Origin: Bacillota bacterium
GTDB taxonomy: Bacteria > Bacillota > Clostridia > Christensenellales > SZUA-584
Assembly (NCBI GenBank): GCA_023436115.1
Contig: JAEZKQ010000008.1
Span: 62,001-126,000 of the forward strand
DNA length: 64,000 bases
Direction: 5' to 3'
Position numbers and translations under genes: made by a program. Under the pieces are notes generated by a model. That model ran no database searches. It was given only the letters and a program-made list of their open reading frames with translations, and was not told the DNA's origin. Position 1 is the first letter of the stretch; the number at the start of each line of letters is the position of its first letter. Shown here in pieces: positions 52,111-62,165 of the stretch.

Positions 52111-54516
52111 ATGAGCTCTTTAGAATGGCTTAACAACGCATTCATGTATGTTTTAGAGTATAGCTTTTATGCGGCTATGATCGCTTTCGTGGTTTTTATC
52201 ATCCGAGCGTTGCTTGCGAAAAGATTTCCTGCTATGTTTTCATATGCGCTGTGGGGTATTGTTCTGATTCGGCTGCTGATTCCGGTATCACTGCCTTTGC
52301 CGACCATATTTGATTTTTCAAAGGCACAGGAAAGCCAAGGCACTCAAACGCCTGATGAATCGGAAATCGTAACTGTCGGTCTGCAAGATATAGATTATAA
52401 TGGGCAGACCGCGACAGACAATACGCAAAACCTATCTCAAAATATCAAATCTGAAAGCAATACGAACCCTACCGCTTCAAAACGGACACAGCAATACACT
52501 TTTGACCCATCACTATTGCTTGGTACGATGTGGCTTCTCGGTGCGGCAGCGCTGTTGTCCAGAACCGCGATTTTATACCTGTACACAAGCCGAAGGCTTA
52601 AAGATGCTGTGCCGCTTGACTGTCATGATTTAGCCAAAGAATGTGCCGCGATGGTTGGTGTCCATTGTGTTCAAGACATCTGCATATCCGCACAGTTTCA
52701 GGCGCCGGTTCTTTTTGGTATATTACGTCCAAGAATCATACTTCCAGTCTCAGCTATCGATATGTCCAAAACGCAGCTTAAGCATGTACTATTGCATGAA
52801 ATGGTTCATAAGAAACGCGGCGATATGTGGCTCAAAGCGCTATGGACCGTTGTGCTGTATGTCAACTGGTTTAACCCGATATTATGGTTTGCCGACCCGC
52901 TGTATTCGCGTGATATGGAACGCGCCTGCGACGAGCATGTGATCCGGCTGCTCGGGTTAGATTCTAAAAAAGCCTATGCAATTTCGCTCTTAAATGTGGC
53001 GCTGAATATGAACCAAAACACAACAAGTGACAAAGCGCTTGCATTTGCAAAGGGAAACGTGAAGCGCAGAATAGAAGGCGTGCTGTCGCTGAAAAGATTC
53101 AGCAAAGCTATGACCGCTTTGTCATTGGCTATTGTCCTTTGCTTGTGCGTCGTCATGATAGCAGCCTGTCAGCCGACACCGGAGGAACCTGTAGTGATAG
53201 GTAAAGCTGACGATACGCTTGAGAGTGCGCTTGCAGCCACAGCCGCACCCATTACAAACCCGACACAAACTGAAAATACGAATGAAGCCACTCATATGGT
53301 TGTCACCGAACACTGGACGGACAGCACCGCGAGCAAGCTCACCACTGTTAATATCGACGCTGATGTGATCGTTCCGAATGTGATGTCCTATCCGGTTTTC
53401 GAGGTTTCGCCGCTAGTGGTAGATCAGCCGCTAGCGGAGAAATTTGTGAACTATGTGGCGCAGGATGCAAAAGAAATCTATAATGGGGACAAAAACTCCA
53501 AAGAGTCTTTAGAAGAAGGCATAGTATGGCTTCAGAATAAAATTGCACAGACAAAAGCGGGAAATTTGGATCCGGATGATGAAATGACGATAGAGGAACG
53601 GCTTGCTCAATTGGAAGCCCAACTGGAAGAACACGAGAAAGAATACGCAAAAGTGCTTGCACAAGGCGAGACTTCGGGCGAACCCTTGGATTATACATTT
53701 GAACAGGAACTTGGATTTCCAGAACGTACGGAAGTATGCTTTACCGCTGACATGAACGATGGCAGTAGCAGACTGGTACGTTTCGAGCGGTGCAACGATG
53801 GCGGCGGCCCGAAGTTTTCTCTCATCGCGGTGATGGATGTTGACGAATTTCAGGAACGTAAAGGAAAACCGGTTAGTACGGAAAAAGCCAGAGAGACAGC
53901 GTTGGAGGTTGTCAATTCTTTAGAAATTGGCGAATTCGCGTTAGCAGCTGAAAAAAAGAATAACTTATTCAACGAGCTGGTTTTTTATAGATTATTCGAC
54001 GGCATTCCGGTTACGGCGATTAATGCAAGCCAAGGTAATTCCAGTGGTGTTTGTACCGAGGAAGAACTTACGTATAATTTCGTGCTATGGCAAGAAAGTC
54101 TATGTATCTATGTGAATGATACAGGTGTGATATTGATTGATTGGACTTCCCCTTGCAACGTCACCCGGACGGTGAACGAAAACGTGGCGTTGAAGCCAAT
54201 TGAGGAAATAAAGGAAATATTCAAGCAGCAGATATTATATAACGTTTACGAAGCGGATGGGAATGAGGATATTATTAAGATTGACGAGGTGAGGCTCGGA
54301 TATATGGCCATTCCCGAAAAGGGCGACATCTCGAACTACAGACTGATACCCGTGTGGGATTTTATCGGGCCGACTTGGAGCGATGAGGAGTATGCGGCGA
54401 TAACGAATCCGCAATATCTTGAGGAAGGATCATCTCAGATTCCAAACGAAGATATAAGCTATCTGACTATCAACGCGATTGATGGCAGTATTATAGACAG
54501 AAATCTGGGGTATTAA
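52111..54516 (+). CDS. BlaR1-type M56 metallopeptidase with large extracytoplasmic domain
   Basis: 801 residues. The N-terminal part has four membrane segments. The zinc motif HEMVH (H229, H233) and ERACDEHVI lie on the cytosolic loop, so peptidase activity is likely. After the last segment (LSLAIVLCLCVVMIAACQ) about 430 residues face outward. This region is not a penicillin-binding sensor: I see no STxK, SxN or KTG triad. It is instead made of acidic, calcium-like and beta-rich segments of unknown family. The signal sensed is unknown. Confidence 0.85.
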   Translation: MSSLEWLNNAFMYVLEYSFYAAMIAFVVFIIRALLAKRFPAMFSYALWGIVLIRLLIPVSLPLPTIFDFSKAQESQGTQTPDESEIVTVGLQDIDYNGQTATDNTQNLSQNIKSESNTNPTASKRTQQYTFDPSLLLGTMWLLGAAALLSRTAILYLYTSRRLKDAVPLDCHDLAKECAAMVGVHCVQDICISAQFQAPVLFGILRPRIILPVSAIDMSKTQLKHVLLHEMVHKKRGDMWLKALWTVVLYVNWFNPILWFADPLYSRDMERACDEHVIRLLGLDSKKAYAISLLNVALNMNQNTTSDKALAFAKGNVKRRIEGVLSLKRFSKAMTALSLAIVLCLCVVMIAACQPTPEEPVVIGKADDTLESALAATAAPITNPTQTENTNEATHMVVTEHWTDSTASKLTTVNIDADVIVPNVMSYPVFEVSPLVVDQPLAEKFVNYVAQDAKEIYNGDKNSKESLEEGIVWLQNKIAQTKAGNLDPDDEMTIEERLAQLEAQLEEHEKEYAKVLAQGETSGEPLDYTFEQELGFPERTEVCFTADMNDGSSRLVRFERCNDGGGPKFSLIAVMDVDEFQERKGKPVSTEKARETALEVVNSLEIGEFALAAEKKNNLFNELVFYRLFDGIPVTAINASQGNSSGVCTEEELTYNFVLWQESLCIYVNDTGVILIDWTSPCNVTRTVNENVALKPIEEIKEIFKQQILYNVYEADGNEDIIKIDEVRLGYMAIPEKGDISNYRLIPVWDFIGPTWSDEEYAAITNPQYLEEGSSQIPNEDISYLTINAIDGSIIDRNLGY

Positions 54517-54523
54517 CACCAAA

Positions 54524-56863
54524 CTATGCGTTTTCCGACTTCTTCACCACGTACAAATTCGACCCGAAATCACTCAGCAGTCGCGTATGTTCATTGTAAT
54601 AGCTGCCCACAAACTGGTTGTTAAGGCGTATGCCGACACCCAGCATATCGCCGCGGCACTCGTAGCTTTCCACGCAGTCGGTCAGACAATAAAAACGCCC
54701 CACAGTGCGCAAAACGATGCCGTCCGGGTTTAAGGATACGGGCAGTATGTGCTTCACAAGCCCGCCGAAACGCTTGATAAAAAGGCTCTGCGGCCGCGTG
54801 GAGACGGTGTATGTGGCGTCGGGGTCAAGCCCAGCCAGCGGCAAATAGTCATAGCCCTCGCTCGCGGTCGTCAGCGTCTGAAAGAAGCCCGCCACGGCTT
54901 CGCTGCCGTCGGGCGCGGTGCACTGCCAATGCACCTTGTTGTCCTTGCGCGCGGGCAGGCGGCTGAACCGTCCGTATTGCAGCGTTTTGCGGTGCGCTTT
55001 GTAAAACGCGATCTGCGATTTGATTTCCTTTCGCTCCACGCGCGTTAAATATTTCAAATCCATTTCGTAACCGAGGCAACCAAAGCAAGCCGCGTTGAAG
55101 CGCGTGGACAGCGGCGTATTGCGCAGCGTTTGCTGATGCGGCGCTTCCGAAACATGCGCACCCATCGTCGAAAGCGGATACAAGCAGGACAGGCCGCCCT
55201 GAATCTTGAGGCGCTCTATGGGGTCGGTATCGTCAGATGTCCATATCTGTGGCGAGTAACACAGCATGCCTAGGTCAAAACGGTTGCCGCCGCTTGAACA
55301 GCTTTCCAAGAGTATGTGGGGGCGGGGGCGGAAAATGCGTTCCAGCACATCATACAGCCCCAGTATATAACGGTGAAAAAACTCCCCCTGATTGGCAAGC
55401 AGCGGTGAATAGGCGTCGCTGATGTGACGATTCATATCCCATTTCACATACGATATAGCCGCTTCGTCGAGTATGCGCCCGACTGATGCCACGATATAAT
55501 CGCGCACGTCGGGGTTGCACAGGTCAAGAATCAATTGGTTGCGCCCCAGAGTCGGCGTTCTGCCGGGCGTACGCACCGCGTATTCGGGATGCGCTTTAAA
55601 AAGGTCGCTGTCTTCATTGACCATCTCCGGCTCGAACCACAATCCAAATGACATACCTGTCTTTCGTATCTTGTCCGCAAAATGGGGCAGCCCACGCGGC
55701 AGTTTCTTTTTGTTTACCCAGTAGTCGCCCAAACCCGCGTGGTCGTCGTTGCGGCGGCCGAACCACCCGTCGTCCAGCACAAATAGCTCGATGCCCAAGC
55801 GCCGTGCCCGCCGTGCCAGACGCAGCAGCTTGCTCTGGTTGAATTTAAAAAAATGCGTTTCCCAGTTGTTGATGAGCACAGGGCGTTCCTTGCCCTTCCA
55901 GTCGCCGCGCACGATATGACCATTGATAAAGTCGTGAAAATGCGCGCTGAGCCCGCCGAAACCGCTGCTTGAGAAGCTTAATACCGCTTCGGGGGTCTCA
56001 AACGCTTCGCCCTGCGAAAGCGTCCATTCGAAGCAGTGCGGGTTGATGCCAAGCTGCACGCGCAGTATGTCATGATGCGAAAGCTCCACAGCGCCGTAAT
56101 GATTGCCGCTGTATATAAAATTGAAGCCGTACACGTTGCCATGTGTTTCCGTTGCGCCGTTTTCGGCCAAAAGAAAGCCCGGATTGTGCCGGTTGCTGCT
56201 GCCGCCCGTGGTGGACGAATTCACATAAAGCCCGTACTGTATGGGGCGTTCGTGACGGTGCGCTTCCTTGATCCAGCCGCCGTCAAACGTGACGAGGCGA
56301 AAACCGCAGTCGGGCAGGTCCAGCATCATGCTTAGCAGCCGCCGAATGACGAGCGGATTGTCATTGTTGTTTTTGAGCACGGCCCTGCGCGTTATCACGT
56401 CGGTTTGCTCAAACACCGTATAGTAGAGCAAAAGCTCAACGTTGTTTGAAGCATCCTCCAGTGTCAGCTCGAGTATCTGGCATTCGTTCTCGGAGCCATA
56501 AGCGCCGGGTAAGGTCTGCGGAGCGGCTGTGCCGTCTGTAATACGGTGCGAGCGGTATACAAAATCGCAGGTGAAGCTGCCGTCCGGCATTTTGAGCTCG
56601 GCGGGGGAGTGACGGTAATCGCCGCGCCCAATGCCCGACCATTCTAAGGCCATCGTATCCAGACAATAGGTTGAGTCGGAGGGATCATAAATAACGCTGC
56701 TGCCGATCTGAGCGGTGCGCTTTAATATCAGCCCCTCGGGGTCTTGGTCGCGCAGCCGCGTACCGTAATGGATATGTTCCAAGTGCCCGAAAGCCGTGGC
56801 GCGAAACCAGTAGCTCGTCGTCTTTGTCGTCAGGCGGAACAGGCCGTCCTTTTCCTCTATCAT
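54524..56863 (-). CDS. Alpha-galactosidase, GH36
   Basis: 779 residues. The N-terminal beta-sandwich domain is followed by the TIM barrel: ELFVLDDGWFGRRNDDHAGLGDY, FGLWFEPEMVNEDSDLF, SYVKWDMNRHISD with nucleophile Asp476, and HILLESCSSGGNRFDLGML followed by QIWTSDDTDPIERL with the acid/base Asp. The enzyme removes alpha-1,6-galactose from raffinose-type sugars. No signal peptide, so the substrate is imported. ATG 56863 overlaps the GH13 gene stop by four bases. Confidence 0.93.
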   Translation of the reverse strand: MIEEKDGLFRLTTKTTSYWFRATAFGHLEHIHYGTRLRDQDPEGLILKRTAQIGSSVIYDPSDSTYCLDTMALEWSGIGRGDYRHSPAELKMPDGSFTCDFVYRSHRITDGTAAPQTLPGAYGSENECQILELTLEDASNNVELLLYYTVFEQTDVITRRAVLKNNNDNPLVIRRLLSMMLDLPDCGFRLVTFDGGWIKEAHRHERPIQYGLYVNSSTTGGSSNRHNPGFLLAENGATETHGNVYGFNFIYSGNHYGAVELSHHDILRVQLGINPHCFEWTLSQGEAFETPEAVLSFSSSGFGGLSAHFHDFINGHIVRGDWKGKERPVLINNWETHFFKFNQSKLLRLARRARRLGIELFVLDDGWFGRRNDDHAGLGDYWVNKKKLPRGLPHFADKIRKTGMSFGLWFEPEMVNEDSDLFKAHPEYAVRTPGRTPTLGRNQLILDLCNPDVRDYIVASVGRILDEAAISYVKWDMNRHISDAYSPLLANQGEFFHRYILGLYDVLERIFRPRPHILLESCSSGGNRFDLGMLCYSPQIWTSDDTDPIERLKIQGGLSCLYPLSTMGAHVSEAPHQQTLRNTPLSTRFNAACFGCLGYEMDLKYLTRVERKEIKSQIAFYKAHRKTLQYGRFSRLPARKDNKVHWQCTAPDGSEAVAGFFQTLTTASEGYDYLPLAGLDPDATYTVSTRPQSLFIKRFGGLVKHILPVSLNPDGIVLRTVGRFYCLTDCVESYECRGDMLGVGIRLNNQFVGSYYNEHTRLLSDFGSNLYVVKKSENA

Positions 56864-58512
56864 GATGACACCTCCAGAATAACCGCCTCATAGGACGACA
56901 GTATGCCGTCATAGGTGCCTCGCTGATAGTTGGATAAGATAAGGCGGCCTTGAGTCTGTGCTTTTTGAGGCCGTTTGCTGAAATTGAGCAATATCTGAAT
57001 GCGTTTACCGTTCAGTTCGCGCTCATAGGCGAAAAGGCGGCGCGTCGCTTTGATGAGACGGAATGAGCCGTATTTGAGCACATCGCTCTGCGCCCTCAGC
57101 GCGATCATCTTTTTGTAGTAGCTGCGTATGGAATCCGGATCGTTCATCTGGGCAGCCATATTGATGCGCGTATAGTTGCGGTTGATGCCCAGCCACGGCC
57201 GGCCCGTCGTGAAGCCTGCATTGCTATCGCTGTTCCATTGCACGGGCGTACGCGCGTTATCCCGCGAGGCAGTGCGTATCATACGCCAGCGGTAAAACGC
57301 GGGGATGTGCAGGCGCTTGGCCAACCGGTATATATTGTGAGATTCCACGTCCTGTATCTGTTCCAAGCTTGTGAAGTCAAAGTTGGTCATGCCGATTTCC
57401 TGACCCTGGTAGATATACGGCGTGCCGCGCAGCGTGAGCAGCAGCGTGGCCAGCAGTTTTGCGGAGGCAGCCCAATATTCGCCGTCGTCACCGAAACGCG
57501 AGACACATCGTGGCTGGTCGTGGTTCTCCAGATAGTTGGCGTTCCATTCCAGCGCGTTTTGCCACTTGGCAACCGTTTTTCCAAAACGCCCCGCGTGAAA
57601 TCGCCGCTTGAACCATTTGATATAGTATTGGTCGGTCTCCATGTGTTCAAACGAGAATATCATATCCAGCTCGCCGCGGCTTTTATCAGTCAGCTCTTTG
57701 CCCATTTGAGGCGATACGAAAACAGTTTCACCCACAGCAAAGCAGTCGTAATGGGATAGCACATCGCGCCGCAGCTCGCGCAGTATATCGTGCGCGCCCG
57801 GCTGAGAGATGTAATGCTCGCTGCCTGTGAGCGCAAGCCGCTTTTTGCCGTCTTCCAGAGAGGTTTTATAGATGATATTAATCACGTCGCAGCGAAAGCC
57901 CGCAACGCCTTTATCCAGCCAGAAGCGCATGATATCTTTGATTTCTTCGAGCACTTTGGGGTTGCGGTAATTAAGGTCGGGCTGCTTCACAGCGAAAAGG
58001 TGAAGATAATATTCATCACTTTTTTCATCATATTCCCAGCAGCCTTCCCCAAAAAAGCTCGTCCAGTTGTTTGGGGGGCTTCCGATTTGGGATCCCCGAA
58101 AAGCGTGTTTTTTGTTGGGTTTTTTACCGGGCCGCCATATGTAGTAATCACGGTAAGGGCTGCTTTTATCGCGGCTTTTCACAAACCACTCATGTTCGTC
58201 TGAAGTATGGTTGATCACGAGATCCATCACGATCTTGATATCTCTCTTTGCGGCTTCGGCGATCAGCGTATCCATGTCGGCCATTGTTCCGAACTTGGGG
58301 TCGATATCCCTGTAATCGCTGATGTCGTAGCCATTGTCCGCGTCGGGAGAGCGGTATACAGGGCTCAGCCATATGATGCCGATGCCCAAGTCTTTCAGCG
58401 CGTCCAGATGAGCGGTAATACCCGGGATATCGCCGATACCGTCGCCGTTGGAATCCGCAAAGCTTCTCGGATAGATTTGATAAACGATGCGATCCTGCCA
58501 CCAATTCGCCAT
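56860..58512 (-). CDS. GH13 alpha-glucosidase (oligo-1,6-glucosidase type)
   Basis: 550 residues. The (beta/alpha)8 catalytic set is complete: DLVINHTSDEH, GFRCDVI (nucleophile Asp209), FAVGETV (acid/base Glu262) and NHDQPR (Asp332). Val210 after the nucleophile is associated with alpha-1,6 specificity in GH13_31. No signal peptide, so it is cytosolic. ATG 58512 follows AGGAGGC. It is coupled to the GH36 gene, so the pair probably degrades raffinose/melibiose- or isomaltose-type sugars; no transporter is adjacent. Confidence 0.92.
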   Translation of the reverse strand: MANWWQDRIVYQIYPRSFADSNGDGIGDIPGITAHLDALKDLGIGIIWLSPVYRSPDADNGYDISDYRDIDPKFGTMADMDTLIAEAAKRDIKIVMDLVINHTSDEHEWFVKSRDKSSPYRDYYIWRPGKKPNKKHAFRGSQIGSPPNNWTSFFGEGCWEYDEKSDEYYLHLFAVKQPDLNYRNPKVLEEIKDIMRFWLDKGVAGFRCDVINIIYKTSLEDGKKRLALTGSEHYISQPGAHDILRELRRDVLSHYDCFAVGETVFVSPQMGKELTDKSRGELDMIFSFEHMETDQYYIKWFKRRFHAGRFGKTVAKWQNALEWNANYLENHDQPRCVSRFGDDGEYWAASAKLLATLLLTLRGTPYIYQGQEIGMTNFDFTSLEQIQDVESHNIYRLAKRLHIPAFYRWRMIRTASRDNARTPVQWNSDSNAGFTTGRPWLGINRNYTRINMAAQMNDPDSIRSYYKKMIALRAQSDVLKYGSFRLIKATRRLFAYERELNGKRIQILLNFSKRPQKAQTQGRLILSNYQRGTYDGILSSYEAVILEVSS

Positions 58513-58737
58513 TTGAGTTGCCTCCTGTCAGCAATCATGTACATTCGGAAAAAAGAGGTATGATATTAATGACAGTTTAATATAAAGATCGAATGAGTGC
58601 AATTGCGAATAAATAGCCAATTAGACAGCGCCACCTTTCTAACGCGGCGTTCATGAGACACAAATATTTGATTTTTGAATATGATATTTTATGCTGCCGG
58701 GAACTTTTGTTTTGTTGTCATAAAAAGCGTGGGGTTT

Positions 58738-59025
58738 ATGATGAATTGTTATAGCAAAGCCGTATCGCCGAAAAAGACTAAATTAGACCAGACGAAGGAC
58801 AACAATGATATCACGAATGACGATAAAGAAAAAGGCAAAGATTTTAGCCCGAAAACATGGCTGGAGATATTGCCGTCGCCTTCGGGTACAATTTTAGCTG
58901 CCATATTGGCAAACATTATGACCGACGGACTTACCGTAACACAGCAGAATATACTCGGAAACTTTATATCATCTGTCGGGAGTCTTATATCCTACATCGC
59001 GGCTCGGGAAGATCTGAATCAGTAA
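58738..59025 (+). CDS. Small protein with hydrophobic C-terminal half (unknown)
   Basis: About 95 residues if started at the ATG pair 58738/58741. The N-terminal half is Lys/Asp-rich (KTKLDQTKDNNDITNDDKEKGK). The second half has two hydrophobic segments (SGTILAAILANIMTDGL and ILGNFISSVGSLISYIAAR). The Shine-Dalgarno (GTGGGG) is weak. It stands alone in a long AT-rich gap. No family recognised. Confidence 0.5.
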   Translation: MMNCYSKAVSPKKTKLDQTKDNNDITNDDKEKGKDFSPKTWLEILPSPSGTILAAILANIMTDGLTVTQQNILGNFISSVGSLISYIAAREDLNQ

Positions 59026-59309
59026 ACTTTTGGTGACAGGACTTAACTATTAATAAAGCCAGTTTTATTTTGAGCAAGTCTGTTATTTTTTTATCAAAGT
59101 GGGTATTTATATTTGGGTATGACGCTGATGAAAAACACTGTTGATTATCCAAATAATCGGCGCTGAATGGGTGAAACATGCCTCGTTGTGGGACGAGCTT
59201 TTCTTGCTGATTTTATTAAAATTAAGAGTATAAGCAAGCTTGATTGGGAGAATAGTATATGGATATTTCGCATCGCTTATGAAAATAACGCAAGAAAAAG
59301 AAAAAAAAC
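59026..59309. other. AT-rich region upstream of pckG
   Basis: No gene recognised. It is rich in A and T and leads into the direct repeats and promoter of pckG. Confidence 0.5.
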
Positions 59310-59334
59310 TTTCATTTAGGGATTTCATTTAGGG
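59310..59334 (+). repeat. Tandem 12-mer (TTTCATTTAGGG) next to the pckG promoter
   Basis: TTTCATTTAGGG occurs at 59310-59321 and again at 59323-59334 (13-base period). The second copy covers the -35 position, so it may be a regulator-binding array. Confidence 0.55.
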
Positions 59335-59351
59335 CAAAAAGCGAGTATAAT
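59323..59351 (+). promoter_or_regulatory. Candidate promoter of pckG
   Basis: TTTCAT, a 17-base spacer and consensus TATAAT (59346-59351). The -35 is poor, suggesting activator dependence. Confidence 0.55.
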
Positions 59352-59429
59352 AAGAGAAATTAGATACAGTTTCGAATCAAAAAGGAATTTTTGATTTTAA
59401 AAAAATTCAAAAAGAAGGTGTGAGAAGTT

Positions 59430-61223
59430 ATGACGACAAACAAAAAGCTATTGGCATGGGTAGACGAGATCGCTGCGTTGTGTCAGCCAGACCAAATTTA
59501 TTGGTGTGACGGCTCTGAAGAGGAAAATGAGAGACTGCTTCAGGAAATGGTCGATTCCGGTATGGCGACAAAGCTTGACTCGGAAAAACGCCCCGGTTGC
59601 TATCTGTTCCGCAGCCATCCGTCGGATGTAGCCCGTGTTGAAGACAGAACATTTATTGCGTCCAAAACGAAAGAAGACGCAGGCCCCACAAACAACTGGG
59701 TCGATCCTGACGAACTTAAGAAGACAATGACGTCGCTTTATAAAGGCTGCATGAAGGGCAGAACAATGTATGTGATTCCCTTCTCCATGGGCCCCATCGG
59801 TTCGCCGATTTCCAAGATTGGCGTTGAACTCACCGATAGTCCTTATGTTGTAGTCAATATGCGCATCATGACGCGTATGGGCCAGGCTGTGCTGGATACT
59901 TTGGGCGACGGCGAATTTGTTCCCTGCCTGCATTCAGTGGGTGCGCCGCTTGAAGCAGGCCAGCAGGATTCGTCTTGGCCTTGCGCACCGATTGAACAAA
60001 AATATATCAGCCATTTCCCGGAAGATAGAACGATCTGGTCTTATGGCTCCGGGTACGGCGGCAACGCACTGCTCGGCAAAAAATGCTTCGCGCTTCGTAT
60101 CGCGTCTGTACAGGCGAGAGACGAGGGCTGGATGGCAGAGCATATGCTGATTCTGAAGCTCACAAACCCGCAGGGTGTCGTTAAATATGTCACCGGCGCG
60201 TTCCCTAGCGCTTGCGGCAAAACAAACCTCGCTATGCTGATCCCCACCATCCCCGGCTGGAAAGTGGAAACGATTGGTGACGACATTGCATGGATGAAGT
60301 TCGGTAAGGACGGCCGTCTGTATGCGATCAACCCGGAATACGGTTTCTTCGGTGTCGCGCCCGGCACATCGATGCATTCTAACCCGAACGCAATGCACAG
60401 CTGCGATAAGAATTCTATATTCACAAACGTTGGGTTAACGGACGATAATAATGTTTGGTGGGAAGGCATCGGTTACGACGCGCCCGACCATCTGATCGAC
60501 TGGAAAGGCAACGATTGGACACCCGGCTCCAAGGACCCGGCAGCTCATCCCAATGCGCGTTTCACAGCGCCAGCGGGCCAGTGCCCGGTTATCGCGCCCG
60601 AGTGGGAAGATCCGGCCGGTGTACCGATTTCTGCGATACTTATCGGCGGACGCCGTCCCAGCACGATTCCGCTGGTACACGAAAGCTTCGACTGGAAACA
60701 CGGTGTTTTCATGGGCTCCATCATGGGCAGCGAAATCACGGCAGCGGCCATCTCCGCGAAGATCGGTCAGGTTCGCCGCGATCCGTTTGCGATGCTGCCG
60801 TTCATCGGCTACAACGTTTGCGATTATCTGCAGCACTGGCTGGATATCGGAGAAGCGACAGATGCGGATAAATTGCCGAAAATCTTCTATGTTAACTGGT
60901 TCCGTAAAGACAAGGAAGGCCACTGGCTGTGGCCCGGTTTCGGCGAAAACAGCCGTGTGCTCAAATGGATATTCGAGCGTACGGAAGGCACAGCCAAAGC
61001 GCAGAAAACGCCTATCGGCTATATGCCCACAGAAGATGCGCTGGATGTGAACGGACTCGATGTAAGCGAAGCGGATATGAAAGAGCTCTTAAAGATCGAA
61101 AAGGACGAATGGCTGGCTGAAGTGGAGTCCATCAAAGAGCATTACGCTAAATACGGCGAGAACATGCCTAAGGAACTCGTTGAACAGCTGAATGCCCTGG
61201 AAGCCAGACTCAACAATATGTAA
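59430..61223 (+). CDS. pckG: Phosphoenolpyruvate carboxykinase, GTP-dependent
   Basis: 597 residues, ATG behind AGAAGGTG. The P-loop is FPSACGKTNLAML, with the hyper-reactive Cys typical of the GTP form. YGSGYGGNALLGKKCFALRIAS is the substrate loop, GDDIAWMKF binds metal, and NPEYGFFGVAPGTS and NWFRKDKEGHWLWPGFGENSRV are family signatures. It interconverts oxaloacetate and PEP with GTP/GDP. In anaerobes it often runs toward oxaloacetate. A strong terminator follows. Confidence 0.95.
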   Translation: MTTNKKLLAWVDEIAALCQPDQIYWCDGSEEENERLLQEMVDSGMATKLDSEKRPGCYLFRSHPSDVARVEDRTFIASKTKEDAGPTNNWVDPDELKKTMTSLYKGCMKGRTMYVIPFSMGPIGSPISKIGVELTDSPYVVVNMRIMTRMGQAVLDTLGDGEFVPCLHSVGAPLEAGQQDSSWPCAPIEQKYISHFPEDRTIWSYGSGYGGNALLGKKCFALRIASVQARDEGWMAEHMLILKLTNPQGVVKYVTGAFPSACGKTNLAMLIPTIPGWKVETIGDDIAWMKFGKDGRLYAINPEYGFFGVAPGTSMHSNPNAMHSCDKNSIFTNVGLTDDNNVWWEGIGYDAPDHLIDWKGNDWTPGSKDPAAHPNARFTAPAGQCPVIAPEWEDPAGVPISAILIGGRRPSTIPLVHESFDWKHGVFMGSIMGSEITAAAISAKIGQVRRDPFAMLPFIGYNVCDYLQHWLDIGEATDADKLPKIFYVNWFRKDKEGHWLWPGFGENSRVLKWIFERTEGTAKAQKTPIGYMPTEDALDVNGLDVSEADMKELLKIEKDEWLAEVESIKEHYAKYGENMPKELVEQLNALEARLNNM

Positions 61224-61236
61224 TCACTCACTTATA

Positions 61237-61268
61237 AAACGGCACCGCGAAATGCGGTGCCGTTTTTA
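61237..61268 (+). terminator. Terminator after pckG
   Basis: AAAACGGCACCGC pairs with GCGGTGCCGTTTT (13 bp perfect) around GAAAT, followed by T. Confidence 0.94.
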
Positions 61269-61424
61269 TGTATGTATAGATTAGCTTAAACATATTAAAA
61301 GCACGCAAAAAGACATCAACCCCCCTCGTATCTTTATTGCCACATCAATAACGGCGGGTGTATAATGAAACCGTCAAATTTCGCGTTTTTTCCAAACTAA
61401 ATGCATGATTAAGGGGTGATGGTT

Positions 61425-62153
61425 ATGGATTTTATGAACAGCGCCTTTTTGTACATTATCGGCGGAGCGATCGCTGTGGTGGTGCTGGCACAGTCCGTAT
61501 TTTTTCTCGTGCGTGCGGTCAGGCGGGGCCGTGAGCTGGGCCTTTCGAACAAGGTCATGAAGGACGCCGCCGTATCTAGTGCAACATTCTCGGTGGTGCC
61601 TTCTGTGCCCATCGTGCTGGCTATGATTACGCTGGCTGCCACCATTGGTGCGCCGTTTTCGTGGATACGTCTGTCTGTGATCGGCTCCATGTCGTATGAA
61701 ACGGTGGCAGCCGCAGCAGTGGCGCGGGAGGCAAGTGAGATCACAATGTCCGTCTACGCGGGCATTATGTGGGTCATGACAATCGGCATCATCAGCGGGC
61801 CGATATTCAATATCATCGGTCTTAAGAGATATCAGAACAAGTTGGAGCAGATCGGGCAGCGTGATCCCAAATGGTCGGGGATACTCATCGACGCGCTGTT
61901 CATGGGCATCATCGCCGTGATGGGCGGCCAATACGTTGCGAAGGGCATAGCGGCACTCGCGGGTACAGCATCGGAGAAGCTGACCGTGAACGGTGAAGCA
62001 CAGCTGTTAACGCTTGTATCGGGTGTGGTGATTATGGCGTTGTTCGGGTTGGTTATCAAGCTGACCAAAGCCAAATGGCTCGAGAATTTCGCGCTGCCCA
62101 TATCGATGATCGGCGCGATCGTATTGTCTGTGATCTATCACGGCATGTTTTAG
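61425..62153 (+). CDS. DUF5058 membrane protein
   Basis: 242 residues from ATG 61425; AAGGGG lies upstream and makes the GTG/ATG codons at 61416-61419 unlikely. Six or so membrane segments; FSVVPSVPIVLAMITLAATIGAPFSWIRLSVIGSMSYET is the family signature. It precedes another membrane protein and an M20 peptidase at very short spacing, suggesting a two-subunit transporter feeding a peptidase. Confidence 0.8.
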   Translation: MDFMNSAFLYIIGGAIAVVVLAQSVFFLVRAVRRGRELGLSNKVMKDAAVSSATFSVVPSVPIVLAMITLAATIGAPFSWIRLSVIGSMSYETVAAAAVAREASEITMSVYAGIMWVMTIGIISGPIFNIIGLKRYQNKLEQIGQRDPKWSGILIDALFMGIIAVMGGQYVAKGIAALAGTASEKLTVNGEAQLLTLVSGVVIMALFGLVIKLTKAKWLENFALPISMIGAIVLSVIYHGMF

Positions 62154-62165
62154 GAGGTGTGCGTT

